The notes: generated from the letters alone by a model not told the origin. DNA of 50,821 nt from Pseudomonas sp. K2I15 (GCF_002204795.1 NZ_NIXO01000046.1:1-50821), one strand, 5' to 3'. Positions 8,483 to 17,305 are shown, numbered from the stretch's first letter. A program made the numbers and translations.

Positions 8483-8556
8483 TGTACAAATTATTTGACT
8501 TGTACAGCTTCAAACCTATGATGAGATCAAGTTGTACAGAAATTTAACTCTGTACA
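8483..8556 (+). promoter_or_regulatory. Promoter with two tandem LitR boxes
   Basis: Four TGTACA hexamers occur at 8483-8488, 8501-8506, 8533-8538 and 8551-8556. They form two pairs, each with exactly 12 bases between hexamers, and the pairs are offset by 50 bases. TTGACT at 8495-8500 and TATGAT at 8517-8522 (16 bases apart) form a good promoter whose -35 lies inside the first pair. The second pair lies between the promoter and the ribosome-binding site. This fits repression by the LitR protein encoded downstream, with autoregulation. Confidence 0.8.
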
Positions 8557-8578
8557 GGAATTTCACAGAGGTTTGGCC

Positions 8579-9550
8579 ATGCCCAGCACCCTGCCCTCCA
8601 CCGGAAAACCGAAGATCGCCATCAGCGCCTGCCTGCTGGGCGAAAACGTGCGCTTCAACGGCGGGCACAAACAATCCCAATTGTGCAGCCAAACCCTCGC
8701 CGATTATTTCGACTTCGTGCCGCTGTGCCCTGAAGTCGCCATCGGCCTGGGCATTCCCCGCGAGCCGATTCGCCTGGTGGGCGACCCGCTCAACCCCCAG
8801 GCCGTCGGCACCGTGCACCGCGAACTCAACGTGACCCAGCCGCTGGACGAGTACGGCCAACAAATGGCCGCTGAACACACTGACCTGTGCGGTTACATCT
8901 TCATGCAGAAATCCCCATCCTGCGGGCTGGAGCGGGTCAAGGTCTATCAGGACAACGGCATGCCCATCGACGGCGGCGGGCGCGGCATCTACGCCCAGGC
9001 GTTTTGCGCACGCCACCCCAACCTGCCGGTGGAAGAAGACGGTCGGCTGAATGACCCGGTGCTGCGGGAAAACTTCCTGACGCGGGTGTTCGTCTACGCC
9101 ACCTGGCAGCAACTGCTCGCCGAAGGCCTGACCCGCCACCGCCTGCTGGAATTTCACTCGCGCTACAAATACCTGCTGATGGCCCACAGCCCGGGGCATT
9201 ACAAAAGCCTCGGCAACCTGCTGGGCAGCATGCGCAAGGACGTCGACCTCGATGCCTTGGCGACCGGCTATTTCAGCGAGCTGATGACCGCGCTGACCAA
9301 GTGCGCCACCCGTGGCACCCACACCAACGTGCTGCAACACATCAGCGGCTACCTCAAGCAAGCCATCAGCGCCGAAGACAAACAGGAAGTGCAGACCCTC
9401 ATCGGCCAATACCGCCTGGGCATCGTGCCACTGGTGGTGCCGTTGACCCTGCTCAAGCACCACTTTCGCCAGCATCCGGACCGCTACATCGCGCAGCAGG
9501 CCTACCTGCAACCGCACCCGGAAAACCTCAGCCTGCGTAATGCGATTTAG
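8579..9550 (+). CDS. DUF523 and DUF1722 fusion protein
   Basis: A 323-residue protein from the ATG at 8579, with AGAGG 7 bases upstream; the TTG two codons earlier is unlikely. The N-terminal DUF523 domain carries ISACLLGENVRFNGG and a MQKSPSCGLERVKVY segment with conserved cysteines. A DUF1722 (YbgA-like) domain follows from about residue 190 with FHSRYKYLLMAHSP. The biochemical role is unknown. This fusion is commonly found next to photolyase and MerR genes. It is the first gene of the LitR-boxed operon and is separated from the regulator gene by 3 bases. Confidence 0.9.
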   Translation: MPSTLPSTGKPKIAISACLLGENVRFNGGHKQSQLCSQTLADYFDFVPLCPEVAIGLGIPREPIRLVGDPLNPQAVGTVHRELNVTQPLDEYGQQMAAEHTDLCGYIFMQKSPSCGLERVKVYQDNGMPIDGGGRGIYAQAFCARHPNLPVEEDGRLNDPVLRENFLTRVFVYATWQQLLAEGLTRHRLLEFHSRYKYLLMAHSPGHYKSLGNLLGSMRKDVDLDALATGYFSELMTALTKCATRGTHTNVLQHISGYLKQAISAEDKQEVQTLIGQYRLGIVPLVVPLTLLKHHFRQHPDRYIAQQAYLQPHPENLSLRNAI

Positions 9551-9553
9551 CCC

Positions 9554-10492
9554 ATGAATTTTTCCCTGCAAGACGACAACGACCCCGGCGAAGATTTCGC
9601 CCAAGCCTTGGAAGAAGGCTGGCTGCCGATCCGTGAAGTGGCGCGCCAGACCGGCGTCAACGCCGTGACCCTGCGCGCTTGGGAACGGCGTTACGGCCTG
9701 ATCGTGCCCCAGCGCACGCCCAAGGGGCACCGGCTGTTCAGCGCCGAGCACGTGCAACGCATCCACACCATCCTGACCTGGCTCAACCGCGGCGTGCCGG
9801 TCAGCCAGGTCAAGAGCCTGATCGACACCGCGCACGCCACCAGCGAGCCGCCGGTGGAGAACGAATGGCACAGCCGCCGCCAGAACCTGTTGCAGGCCAT
9901 CAGCGAACTGGCCGAGCGCCGGGTGGATGACGCCTTCAACCAGGCCATGGCGCTCTACCCGCCGCGCACCTTGTGCGAGCAACTGTTGCTGCCGTTGCTC
10001 AAGGAGCTTGAGCTGCGCTGGCAAGGCCAATTCGGCGCGCAGATGGAGCGGGTGTTTTTCTATTCCTGGCTGCGCAGCAAATTCGGCGCGCGGATGTACC
10101 ACAACAACCGCCAGCTCAACGGCGCGCCGCTGCTGCTGATCAACCATTCCGACCTGCCGCTGGAGCCGCACCTGTGGCTCACCGCCTGGCTGGCCAGCAG
10201 TGCCGATTGCCCGGTGGAAGTCTTCGACTGGCCCTTGCCGACCGGCGAACTGGCCTTGGCCGTCGAGCACCTGCAACCCCGCGCAGTGCTGCTGTATTCG
10301 AGCAAGTCACTGCAGGTGTCGGCGCTGGGCAAATTGCTCAGCGGCATTGACTGCCCAAAGCTGATAACCGGACCAACGGTATGCATCCATCAGGCCGAGC
10401 TGTCCGTATTAACCCAAGACATTCCTGAATTGCTCCTGGCCGAAGACCCGTTGTCGGCCCATCAGGCACTGATCCAGCGTGGACTTATTTAA
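9554..10492 (+). CDS. Class II LitR-like MerR light-response regulator
   Basis: The 312-residue protein has an N-terminal MerR winged helix-turn-helix (residues 23-92, with REVARQTGVNAVTLRAWERRYG) and a C-terminal region resembling the B12-binding half of CarH/LitR. The cobalamin signature is lost: the Wx9EH motif reads W156, then R166-V167 where Glu-His is expected, and no DxHxxG site is visible. This is the pattern of class II LitR, which does not bind adenosylcobalamin and depends on a separate photoreceptor such as a short LOV protein. It probably represses the operon through the TGTACA boxes and thus its own gene. The next gene begins at the base after its stop. Confidence 0.85.
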   Translation: MNFSLQDDNDPGEDFAQALEEGWLPIREVARQTGVNAVTLRAWERRYGLIVPQRTPKGHRLFSAEHVQRIHTILTWLNRGVPVSQVKSLIDTAHATSEPPVENEWHSRRQNLLQAISELAERRVDDAFNQAMALYPPRTLCEQLLLPLLKELELRWQGQFGAQMERVFFYSWLRSKFGARMYHNNRQLNGAPLLLINHSDLPLEPHLWLTAWLASSADCPVEVFDWPLPTGELALAVEHLQPRAVLLYSSKSLQVSALGKLLSGIDCPKLITGPTVCIHQAELSVLTQDIPELLLAEDPLSAHQALIQRGLI

Positions 10493-11938
10493 ATGCACTT
10501 GATCTGGTTGCGCACCGACCTGCGCCTACATGACAACACCGCCCTCGCCGCCGCCGCACAGCGCGGCCCGACAGCGGCTGTCTACCTGATTAGCCCCGAG
10601 CAATGGCTGGCCCACGATGACGCGCCGTGCAAAGTCGACTTCTGGCTGCGCAACCTGCAGCGCTTGAGCGCGGCACTGGGCGAGTTGAACATTCCGTTAT
10701 TGATCCGCCATGCCGCTACCTGGGACCAGGCACCCAAAGTCCTGGTCGACCTGTGCCAGGAACTGTCGGTGGAGTCGGTGCACGTCAATGACGAATACGG
10801 CATTCATGAAGAGCGCCGCGACGCCGCCGTGGCCGAGGCCCTCGAAGCCCGAGGCGTAACGCTCTACAACTACCTGGACCAGTTGCTGTTCCAGCCCGGC
10901 AGCGTCCTGACCAAGACGGGCACGTACTTCCAGGTGTTCAGCCAGTTTCGCAAGGTCTGCTACAGCCGCTTGCACGGCGCCTTGCCGCGCCTGGTGGCCA
11001 CACCCAAGGCACAAGCGCCGCTCAAGCTCAAAAGCGACCCGATCCCCGATCACGTCGACGGTTTTGCTACCCCAAGCGAGGCCCTGCGCGCCCTGTGGCC
11101 TGCCGGTGAAGCCGAAGCCCGGCGCCGGCTCGATCAGTTTTCCGACGCGCAAATCAGCTACTACAAGGACGAACGCGACTTCCCGGCCAAGCCCGGCACC
11201 AGCCAGCTTTCGGCCTACCTCGCTGCGGGCGTGGTCTCGCCGCGCCAATGCCTGCACGCCGCGCTGCAAAGCAACCAGGGTGAATTCGAAAGCGGCGACA
11301 TCGGCGCCATCACCTGGATCAACGAGCTGCTGTGGCGCGAGTTCTACAAACATATCCTGGTGGGCTACCCACGGGTCTCGCGCCACCGCGCCTTCCGCCC
11401 CGAGACCGAAGCCGTGGCCTGGCGCAACAGCCCTGAGGACTTGAAGGCCTGGCAGGAAGCACGCACCGGCCTGCCGATCATCGATGCGGCCATGCGCCAA
11501 TTGCTGGAAACCGGCTGGATGCACAACCGCCTGCGCATGGTGGTGGCGATGTTCCTGACCAAAAACCTGCTGATCGACTGGCGTGAAGGCGAGCGGTTTT
11601 TCATGCGCCACCTGATCGACGGCGACCTGGCGGCCAACAACGGCGGCTGGCAGTGGAGCTCGTCCACCGGCACCGATTCGGCGCCGTACTTCCGGATTTT
11701 CAGCCCCTTGAGCCAGTCGGAAAAATTCGACGGCGAAGGCGTGTTTATCAAGCACTGGCTGCCGCAACTGGCGGCGCTGAACAAAAAGGAAGTGCACAAC
11801 CCCGACGCCGTGGGCGGGCTGTTTGGCGTGGCCGACTATCCTCGCCCTATCGTCGATTTGAAAAAATCCCGCGACCGCGCCCTCGCCGCCTTCCGCAGCC
11901 TGCCTTCACGCCAGGCGGTTGGAGGCAGCTATGAGTGA
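10493..11938 (+). CDS. phrB: Deoxyribodipyrimidine photolyase
   Basis: Photolyase repairs cyclobutane pyrimidine dimers in DNA with blue light and FADH-. The 481-residue length and the N-terminal HLIWLRTDLRLHDN fit class I CPD photolyase. The antenna domain occupies about residues 1-130. The FAD-binding C-terminal half carries INELLWREFYKHI, WMHNRLRMVVA and NNGGWQWSSSTGTDSAPYF with the conserved Trp and Asn residues for electron transfer. The start is immediate after the regulator stop, and its stop overlaps the next gene by 8 bases. Light induction by LitR is expected. Confidence 0.97.
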   Translation: MHLIWLRTDLRLHDNTALAAAAQRGPTAAVYLISPEQWLAHDDAPCKVDFWLRNLQRLSAALGELNIPLLIRHAATWDQAPKVLVDLCQELSVESVHVNDEYGIHEERRDAAVAEALEARGVTLYNYLDQLLFQPGSVLTKTGTYFQVFSQFRKVCYSRLHGALPRLVATPKAQAPLKLKSDPIPDHVDGFATPSEALRALWPAGEAEARRRLDQFSDAQISYYKDERDFPAKPGTSQLSAYLAAGVVSPRQCLHAALQSNQGEFESGDIGAITWINELLWREFYKHILVGYPRVSRHRAFRPETEAVAWRNSPEDLKAWQEARTGLPIIDAAMRQLLETGWMHNRLRMVVAMFLTKNLLIDWREGERFFMRHLIDGDLAANNGGWQWSSSTGTDSAPYFRIFSPLSQSEKFDGEGVFIKHWLPQLAALNKKEVHNPDAVGGLFGVADYPRPIVDLKKSRDRALAAFRSLPSRQAVGGSYE

Positions 11939-12353
11939 CTTCCTGCGCCGCTTCGCCCAGGCCTTTGCCAGTGTGGACAAACACAATCTGCACCTGCTCG
12001 ACAGCCTGTACAGCAAAGACATCAGCTTCACCGACCCGCTGCACGAAGTGCACGGGCTACCGGCGTTGCACCGCTACTTCGCCGCGCTGTACGACAACGT
12101 CACCCAACTGCGTTTTGACTTCCATGGCTTCGATCAAGTGGCTGAAGGCGAAGGCTACTTGCGCTGGAAAATGAGCTTCTGCCACCCGCGCCTGGCCAAG
12201 GGTGAAGTGATTCGCGTCGAAGGCTGCTCGCACCTGTTGTGGCGCGACAAGGTGTACCGCCATCGGGATTATTTCGATGCAGGCGCGCTGCTGTATGAAC
12301 ACGTGCCGGTCCTCGGCGGCGTGGTCAGTTGGCTGAAAAGGAGAATGGGATGA
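11931..12353 (+). CDS. NTF2/SnoaL-like fold protein
   Basis: A 140-residue protein from the ATG at 11931, which has GGAGGC 5 bases upstream and overlaps the photolyase stop. The sequence (SFTDPLHEVHGLPALHRYFAALY and a late HRDYFDAGALLYEHVP) is typical of small NTF2-like domains of the SnoaL type, which may be enzymes or ligand-binding proteins. It is constantly associated with the SDR and FAD oxidase that follow, so a shared lipid substrate is a reasonable guess. ATGA overlap with the next gene. Confidence 0.85.
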   Translation: MSDFLRRFAQAFASVDKHNLHLLDSLYSKDISFTDPLHEVHGLPALHRYFAALYDNVTQLRFDFHGFDQVAEGEGYLRWKMSFCHPRLAKGEVIRVEGCSHLLWRDKVYRHRDYFDAGALLYEHVPVLGGVVSWLKRRMG

Positions 12354-13132
12354 ACCTCGTGCTGCCTCGTCGTTATTGGTTGACCGGTGCCAGCAGTGGC
12401 ATCGGTGCCGAATTGGCCAAAGCACTGCTCGAGAGCGGCGCCCATGTGGCCGTCAGCTCGCGCTCCAAGACGCCGCTGGAACAGCTTGCGCAGCAATACC
12501 CCGGGCAAGTGCTGGTGGTTGAGGGCGACCTGACCAACAGCCAGACCGTGCGCGAAATCGGCGAGCATATCGCCGTGGTCTGGGGCTCGCTGGACACGGT
12601 GATTCTGAATGCCGGCACCTGCGAATACGTGGATGCCAAGCAGTTCGATGCCTCGATCATCGAGCACGTGGTGCGCACCAACCTATTGGCCAGCAGCTAC
12701 TGCATCGAGGCTGCCCTGCCGCTGTTGCGCGCCGGCAATACGCCGCACCTGGTCGGCGTCGCCAGTGCCGTGACGTATCTGCCGATGCCTAGGGCGGAAG
12801 CCTACGGCGCGTCCAAGGCCGGCTTGCGTTACCTGTTCGAGTCCCTGCGCATCGACCTGTCACCCGAAGGCATTGACGTGACCGTGGTCAGCCCGGGGTT
12901 TGTCGATACGCCACTGACCGCCCGCAATGATTTCCCGATGCCCTTGAGCTGGCCGGCCGACAAGGCCGCACGGCACATCTTCGCCAAGCTGCAAAACCGC
13001 CCCTTGGAGATCGCGTTCCCCGCGCTGTTTATTGCCGCGATGTGGCCACTGTCGAAACTGCCGAACCGCGCCAAGCTGATCATCGGCAAACGCATGCTGC
13101 GTAGCCCGCCACCGAGAAAGGACGACCTGTGA
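12350..13132 (+). CDS. Short-chain dehydrogenase/reductase
   Basis: A 260-residue classical SDR from the ATG at 12350, preceded by AAGGAGAA and overlapping the previous stop. The cofactor motif TGASSGIG is near residue 11, NAG is near residue 88, the catalytic Ser lies in VASAVTYLP and the YGASK active site near residue 150. The C-terminal 30 residues are hydrophobic and basic, suggesting membrane contact. The related operon in Rhodobacter also carries an SDR beside the oxidase and methyltransferase. Substrate unknown. Confidence 0.9.
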   Translation: MNLVLPRRYWLTGASSGIGAELAKALLESGAHVAVSSRSKTPLEQLAQQYPGQVLVVEGDLTNSQTVREIGEHIAVVWGSLDTVILNAGTCEYVDAKQFDASIIEHVVRTNLLASSYCIEAALPLLRAGNTPHLVGVASAVTYLPMPRAEAYGASKAGLRYLFESLRIDLSPEGIDVTVVSPGFVDTPLTARNDFPMPLSWPADKAARHIFAKLQNRPLEIAFPALFIAAMWPLSKLPNRAKLIIGKRMLRSPPPRKDDL

Positions 13133-14376
13133 AGATCGCCATTATCGGCAGCGGCATCGCCGGGCTGACCAGTGCCTATCTGCTCAGCCGCCGCCACGAC
13201 ATCACCCTGTTTGAAGCGGGCGACCGCATCGGCGGGCACACCCACACGGTGAATGTCACGGTGGATGGCAAAAGCTATGCGGTGGACACCGGTTTTATCG
13301 TGTTCAACAACTGGACCTATCCCAACTTCATCAAGCTGCTGGGCCAGGTCGGCGTGAAGTTCAAACCCACCGAGATGAGTTTTTCCGTGTGCGACCCGAA
13401 CGCCGGGTTCGAGTACAACGGCAACAACCTAAACAGCCTGTTCGCCCAGCGCCGCAATATTCTGTCGCCGGGATTTTGGGGCATGCTGCGCGACATCCTG
13501 CGCTTCAACCGCCAGGCGCCGCTGGACCTGCAAGAGCAACGCATCAGCGCCGAAATGACCCTGGGTGAGTACCTGCAAGCCGGTGGCTATGGCCAGCGGT
13601 TTATCCAGCATTACATCGTGCCGATGGGCGCGGCGATCTGGTCGATGTCCCTGGCGGACATGCTCGGGTTTCCCCTGCAATTCTTCGTGCGGTTCTTCAA
13701 GAACCATGGCTTGTTGTCGGTGAGCAACCGGCCGCAGTGGTGCGTGATCGAAGGCGGTTCCAGCCGTTATATCGAGCCGTTGACCCAGTCGTTCCGCGAA
13801 AAGATTCGCCTCAATTGCCCGGTCACCCGGGTTGAGCGCACAGCGATCGGTGTGGTTATCCACAGCGCCGCCGGCAGCGAGGCATTCGACAAGGTGGTGT
13901 TCGCCTGCCACAGCGACCAGGCCCTGGCGTTGCTGGGCGATGCGAGCCTGGCTGAGCAACAGATCCTCGGTGCCCTGCCCTACGCCGATAACGACGTAGT
14001 GCTGCACACCGACACCCGGTTGCTGCCCGACCGCAAACTGGCCTGGGCCAGCTGGAATTACCGCCTCGACGGCGGCGCGCAAAAACAGGCCGCCGTGACC
14101 TACGACATGAACATTCTGCAGGGCATCGACAGCGCCACCACTTTTTGTGTGAGCCTCAACCAGACGGCGATGATCAACCCGCTCAAAGTCCTCGCCCGCT
14201 ACACCTACGCCCACCCGCAATACAGCCTGGCCGCCGTGGCCGCGCAGGCACGCTGGGAAGAATTGCACGGCGCGCAGCACACCTATTTTTGCGGCGCCTA
14301 CTGGGCCAACGGTTTCCACGAAGACGGCGTGGTCAGCGCGTTGCGCGTGGCCAAGGCGTTTGGGGAAATCCTGTGA
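13129..14376 (+). CDS. FAD-dependent amine oxidase family protein of a lipid-modification operon
   Basis: A 415-residue flavoprotein with a GTG start overlapping the SDR stop (GTGA). It opens with IAIIGSGIAGLTSAYLL and FEAGDRIGGHTHT, the paired FAD motifs of amine oxidase/desaturase-like enzymes, and ends with YFCGAYWANGFHEDG, which binds FAD. The family is consistently next to DUF1365 and a CFA-like methyltransferase. In Rhodobacter sphaeroides the equivalent pair (RSP1090 and RSP1091 as I recall) is tied to furan fatty acid formation and the singlet-oxygen response. A role in oxidising a fatty acyl chain is therefore inferred. Confidence 0.88.
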   Translation: MKIAIIGSGIAGLTSAYLLSRRHDITLFEAGDRIGGHTHTVNVTVDGKSYAVDTGFIVFNNWTYPNFIKLLGQVGVKFKPTEMSFSVCDPNAGFEYNGNNLNSLFAQRRNILSPGFWGMLRDILRFNRQAPLDLQEQRISAEMTLGEYLQAGGYGQRFIQHYIVPMGAAIWSMSLADMLGFPLQFFVRFFKNHGLLSVSNRPQWCVIEGGSSRYIEPLTQSFREKIRLNCPVTRVERTAIGVVIHSAAGSEAFDKVVFACHSDQALALLGDASLAEQQILGALPYADNDVVLHTDTRLLPDRKLAWASWNYRLDGGAQKQAAVTYDMNILQGIDSATTFCVSLNQTAMINPLKVLARYTYAHPQYSLAAVAAQARWEELHGAQHTYFCGAYWANGFHEDGVVSALRVAKAFGEIL

Positions 14377-15179
14377 ACAGCGCCCTGTACAGCGGCTGGA
14401 TCGCCCATCGGCGGTTTACGCCCAAGGGCCATGCCTTCCGCTACCGGATCGGCCTGCTGTACCTGGACCTCAGCGAACAGCACGAAGTGTTCGGTTTGTC
14501 GCCACTGGCTGGCGACTCCTGGGCGCCGTTCGCGTTTCGCCAGCAGGATTACCTGCATGAATTTACCCGTCACGGCATGAGCTTGACCGATGCCGTACGC
14601 CAAGAAGTCGGCAAGGCTCTGGGGCGTACCCCCACGGGCGCTATCTGCCTACTGACCCAGGCCCGCAGTTGGGGCCTGGCCTTTAACCCGGTGAGTTTCT
14701 TCTACTGCTTCGAGGCCGATGGAACACTGGCCGCGATCCTCTGTGAAGTGACCAACACCCCGTGGCGCGAGCGCTATCACTACGTGCTGCCGGCCCAGGC
14801 GCTGCCTGCCGGTGAGCACCAGCACTTCGCCGTGGCCAAGGCGTTTCATGTCTCGCCATTTTTGCCCCGGGACCTGGAATACCGCATGAGCTTCAGCCCG
14901 CCCGCCGCGAAACTCGGCGTGCACATGGCCGACTGGCAGGGCGAAGTAAAAGTCTTCGACGCCACCTTGAGCCTGCAACGGGAAGCCTTGAACCGCGCCA
15001 GCCTGCACCGTTACCTGTGGCGCTTCCCGTGGATGACCGCCAAGACCTGCCTGGCCATTTACTGGCAGGCCCTGCGCCTTTTGCTTAAACGCACGCCGAT
15101 TTTTTCCCATCACGCCGCCGAAGGCGCTTCTCGCACCGCAGTCGGATACACCAAGGATCGCCGCCATGAAATCCCCTAG
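14373..15179 (+). CDS. DUF1365 family protein
   Basis: A 268-residue protein starting with the GTG at 14373 that overlaps the oxidase stop; the much longer open frame upstream lies inside the oxidase gene. LYSGWIAHRRFTPKGHAFRYR and GLAFNPVSFFYCFEADG are DUF1365 signatures, and HVSPFLPRDLEYRM follows. The domain has no assigned reaction but travels with the FAD oxidase and CFA-like enzyme. Its 3' end overlaps the next gene by 14 bases. Confidence 0.88.
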   Translation: MNSALYSGWIAHRRFTPKGHAFRYRIGLLYLDLSEQHEVFGLSPLAGDSWAPFAFRQQDYLHEFTRHGMSLTDAVRQEVGKALGRTPTGAICLLTQARSWGLAFNPVSFFYCFEADGTLAAILCEVTNTPWRERYHYVLPAQALPAGEHQHFAVAKAFHVSPFLPRDLEYRMSFSPPAAKLGVHMADWQGEVKVFDATLSLQREALNRASLHRYLWRFPWMTAKTCLAIYWQALRLLLKRTPIFSHHAAEGASRTAVGYTKDRRHEIP

Positions 15180-16437
15180 CTTATCGGTCAAATCCAATCG
15201 CTTGAACGTCAACGGCATGACCGCCGCGCTGCTGCGTAAAGCGGTGCTGCGCCAGCTCGGCCAACTGCGCCACGGCCAGTTGGTGGTGGTCGAGGACGGC
15301 GAACGGCAAGTCTTTGGCGCACGGGAAGCGCACCTGCTGGGGGAAATCCAGATCCTCGATTCAGCCGTGTGGGGCCTGGTGGCGGCCAACGGTTCCATCG
15401 GCGCCGGCGAGGCGTTTATTCATGGTTACTGGAGCAGCCCGGACCTGACCGCCGTGGTGCGGGTGATGGTCAGCAACCTCGACGTGCTCGATGCGCTGGA
15501 AGGTGGCCTGGCGAAACTGGCACGGCCCTTCACTCAAGGCCTGCACTGGCTCAACCGTAATACGCGCAAGGGCTCACAGAAAAACATCGCCGCCCACTAC
15601 GACCTGGGCAACGACCTGTTCGAGGAATTCCTCGACCCGACCATGATGTATTCGGCCGCGCAGTTCCTCACCGCCGACGACACCCTGGAACAGGCGCAGT
15701 TGAACAAGCTGGAACGCATCTGCCAGAAGCTCGCGCTGAAACCGTCCGACCACCTGCTGGAAATCGGCACCGGCTGGGGCAGCATGGCGATTTATGCGGC
15801 GCAGCAATACGGCTGCAAGGTCACCACCACGACCTTGTCCAAAGAGCAGTTTGCCTACACCGAAAAACGCATCGAGGCCCTGGGTTTGCAGAATCAGGTG
15901 ACGTTGCTGCTGGAGGACTATCGCGACCTGACCGGGCAGTACGACAAGCTGGTGTCCATCGAGATGATCGAAGCCGTGGGCCATCGCTTCCTGCCGACCT
16001 ATTTCAAACAGTGCGCGCAGTTGCTCAAGAGCAATGGCCTGATGTTGCTGCAAGCCATCACCATTCGTGAGCAGCGCTATGAACAGGCCAAGAGCAGCGT
16101 AGATTTTATCCAGCGCTACATCTTCCCCGGCGGCGCCCTGCCCTGTGTGCAAAAGATGCTGGAAGTCGTCAGCCGCGACACCGACATGAACCTGCTGCAC
16201 ATGGAAGATTTCGGCCTGCACTACGCGCGAACCCTGCGCCTGTGGCATGAGAACTTTCGCCGCGCCCACAGCCGCCTGACAGAAATGGGCTACGACGAAT
16301 ACTTCCTGCGCCTGTGGGAGTTTTACCTGTGCTACTGCGAAGGCGGCTTTATGGAGCGCACCATCGGCACCGCGCAAATGCTGCTGGCCAAACCAGCGGC
16401 GCTGACCCAGCCGCTGCTCGGACGCTTTGATGCTTAA
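15166..16437 (+). CDS. CFA-synthase-like SAM methyltransferase
   Basis: The 423-residue protein matches cyclopropane-fatty-acyl-phospholipid synthase. IAAHYDLGNDLFEEFLD and MMYSAAQF lead into the SAM motif LLEIGTGWGSMAIYAA near residue 198, then EMIEAVGHRFLPTYF and a C-terminal WEFYLCYCEGGF. Such enzymes methylate the double bond of phospholipid acyl chains. Genomic context with DUF1365 and an FAD oxidase points to the UfaM/RSP1091-like branch, which makes methylated or furan fatty acids, but a plain cyclopropane product cannot be excluded. It is coupled to the upstream and downstream genes by overlaps. Confidence 0.9.
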   Translation: MKSPSLSVKSNRLNVNGMTAALLRKAVLRQLGQLRHGQLVVVEDGERQVFGAREAHLLGEIQILDSAVWGLVAANGSIGAGEAFIHGYWSSPDLTAVVRVMVSNLDVLDALEGGLAKLARPFTQGLHWLNRNTRKGSQKNIAAHYDLGNDLFEEFLDPTMMYSAAQFLTADDTLEQAQLNKLERICQKLALKPSDHLLEIGTGWGSMAIYAAQQYGCKVTTTTLSKEQFAYTEKRIEALGLQNQVTLLLEDYRDLTGQYDKLVSIEMIEAVGHRFLPTYFKQCAQLLKSNGLMLLQAITIREQRYEQAKSSVDFIQRYIFPGGALPCVQKMLEVVSRDTDMNLLHMEDFGLHYARTLRLWHENFRRAHSRLTEMGYDEYFLRLWEFYLCYCEGGFMERTIGTAQMLLAKPAALTQPLLGRFDA

Positions 16438-16921
16438 ACCACTGGCGAATGCCGTGCTGTTCCAGTGCGGCTGGTTTGCCTGTGTGCTGGGCGGCGACAG
16501 CCTGTGGCTGTTGGTGGGCTTAGCGGTGCTGGCGGTCCACCTGCTGTGGATAAGTTCATGGCCAGAGGAAGGCCAAGTGATTCTTGCCGTGACGCTGTTG
16601 GGCACAGTGATCGACACCTCGCTGCGCGCATTGGGTGTGTTTCACTTCAGCATGCCGGGGCCGTTGGCGCCTTTGTGGCTAATCCTGTTGTGGGCCTTGC
16701 TGGCAACCACGCTGCGCCATTGCCTGGCCTGGAGCGCGCAGCCTTGGTGGCGTGCGAGCCTGTTGGGCGCGGTGGGTGGGCCGTTGTCTTATTACGCGGG
16801 CAGCCAACTGGCCGGGGTCAGTTTCGGCTATGGCACCGTGCCGACCTTCATCGGCCTGGCGTTGCTCTGGGGGATGATCTTCCCGTTGCTGCACTGGGTC
16901 GCCCGGCAGTTGGCACACTGA
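16430..16921 (+). CDS. DUF2878 integral membrane protein
   Basis: A 163-residue protein from the ATG at 16430, overlapping the methyltransferase stop by 8 bases. It is almost wholly hydrophobic, with about five to six membrane segments (for example LWLLVGLAVLAVHLLWI and LWLILLWALLATTL). DUF2878 has no known function and occurs with CFA-like and DUF1365 genes. It is the last clear member of the LitR operon; no strong terminator is visible before the next gene 54 bases on. Confidence 0.87.
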   Translation: MLKPLANAVLFQCGWFACVLGGDSLWLLVGLAVLAVHLLWISSWPEEGQVILAVTLLGTVIDTSLRALGVFHFSMPGPLAPLWLILLWALLATTLRHCLAWSAQPWWRASLLGAVGGPLSYYAGSQLAGVSFGYGTVPTFIGLALLWGMIFPLLHWVARQLAH

Positions 16922-16975
16922 CGTCCGTCAGGCCTTTCACACACGTATAAGCCGCTTGCCTTACACTGCGCGCCT

Positions 16976-17281
16976 ATGACCAACATCCCCCACACGCAAA
17001 TCACCGAACCTGCCGTCACCTGCTCCACCTGCGCCGCGTGCTGCTGCCAGTTGGAAGTCATGCTGATCACCGACACCGGCGTGCCTGATCGTTTTATCGA
17101 TACCGACGATTGGGGCGGCGAAGTCATGCTGCGCCTGGACGACGGCTGGTGCGCGGCGCTGGATCGCAACACGATGATGTGCACGATTTATGAGAAGCGA
17201 CCGCTGATCTGCCGGGAGTTCGAGATGGGCGCGCCGGAGTGTATTGATGAGCGCCAGGGGATTGCGACGGTGTATCGATGA
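16976..17281 (+). CDS. YkgJ-like cysteine cluster protein
   Basis: A 101-residue protein with eight or more cysteines, including CSTCAACCCQLE at residues 16-27 and CTIYEKRPLICREFE later. This is the CxxCxxCC pattern of the YkgJ family, thought to bind zinc or an iron-sulfur cluster. The start is the ATG at 16976. It follows the light operon on the same strand with a 54-base gap, and could be read from it or from its own promoter. Confidence 0.88.
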   Translation: MTNIPHTQITEPAVTCSTCAACCCQLEVMLITDTGVPDRFIDTDDWGGEVMLRLDDGWCAALDRNTMMCTIYEKRPLICREFEMGAPECIDERQGIATVYR

Positions 17282-17305
17282 TTTCGGGAACCCATGAGCA
17301 GCCAA

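Noticed and set aside
8516..10276. A 586-residue minus-strand frame
   Set aside because: Antisense to the DUF523/1722 and LitR genes, which have clear motifs, boxes and overlaps; the shadow protein has no recognisable domain.
14145..14372. Upstream extension of the DUF1365 gene
   Set aside because: It reads out of frame through the FAD oxidase gene; the GTG at 14373 overlapping the oxidase stop fits the family start.
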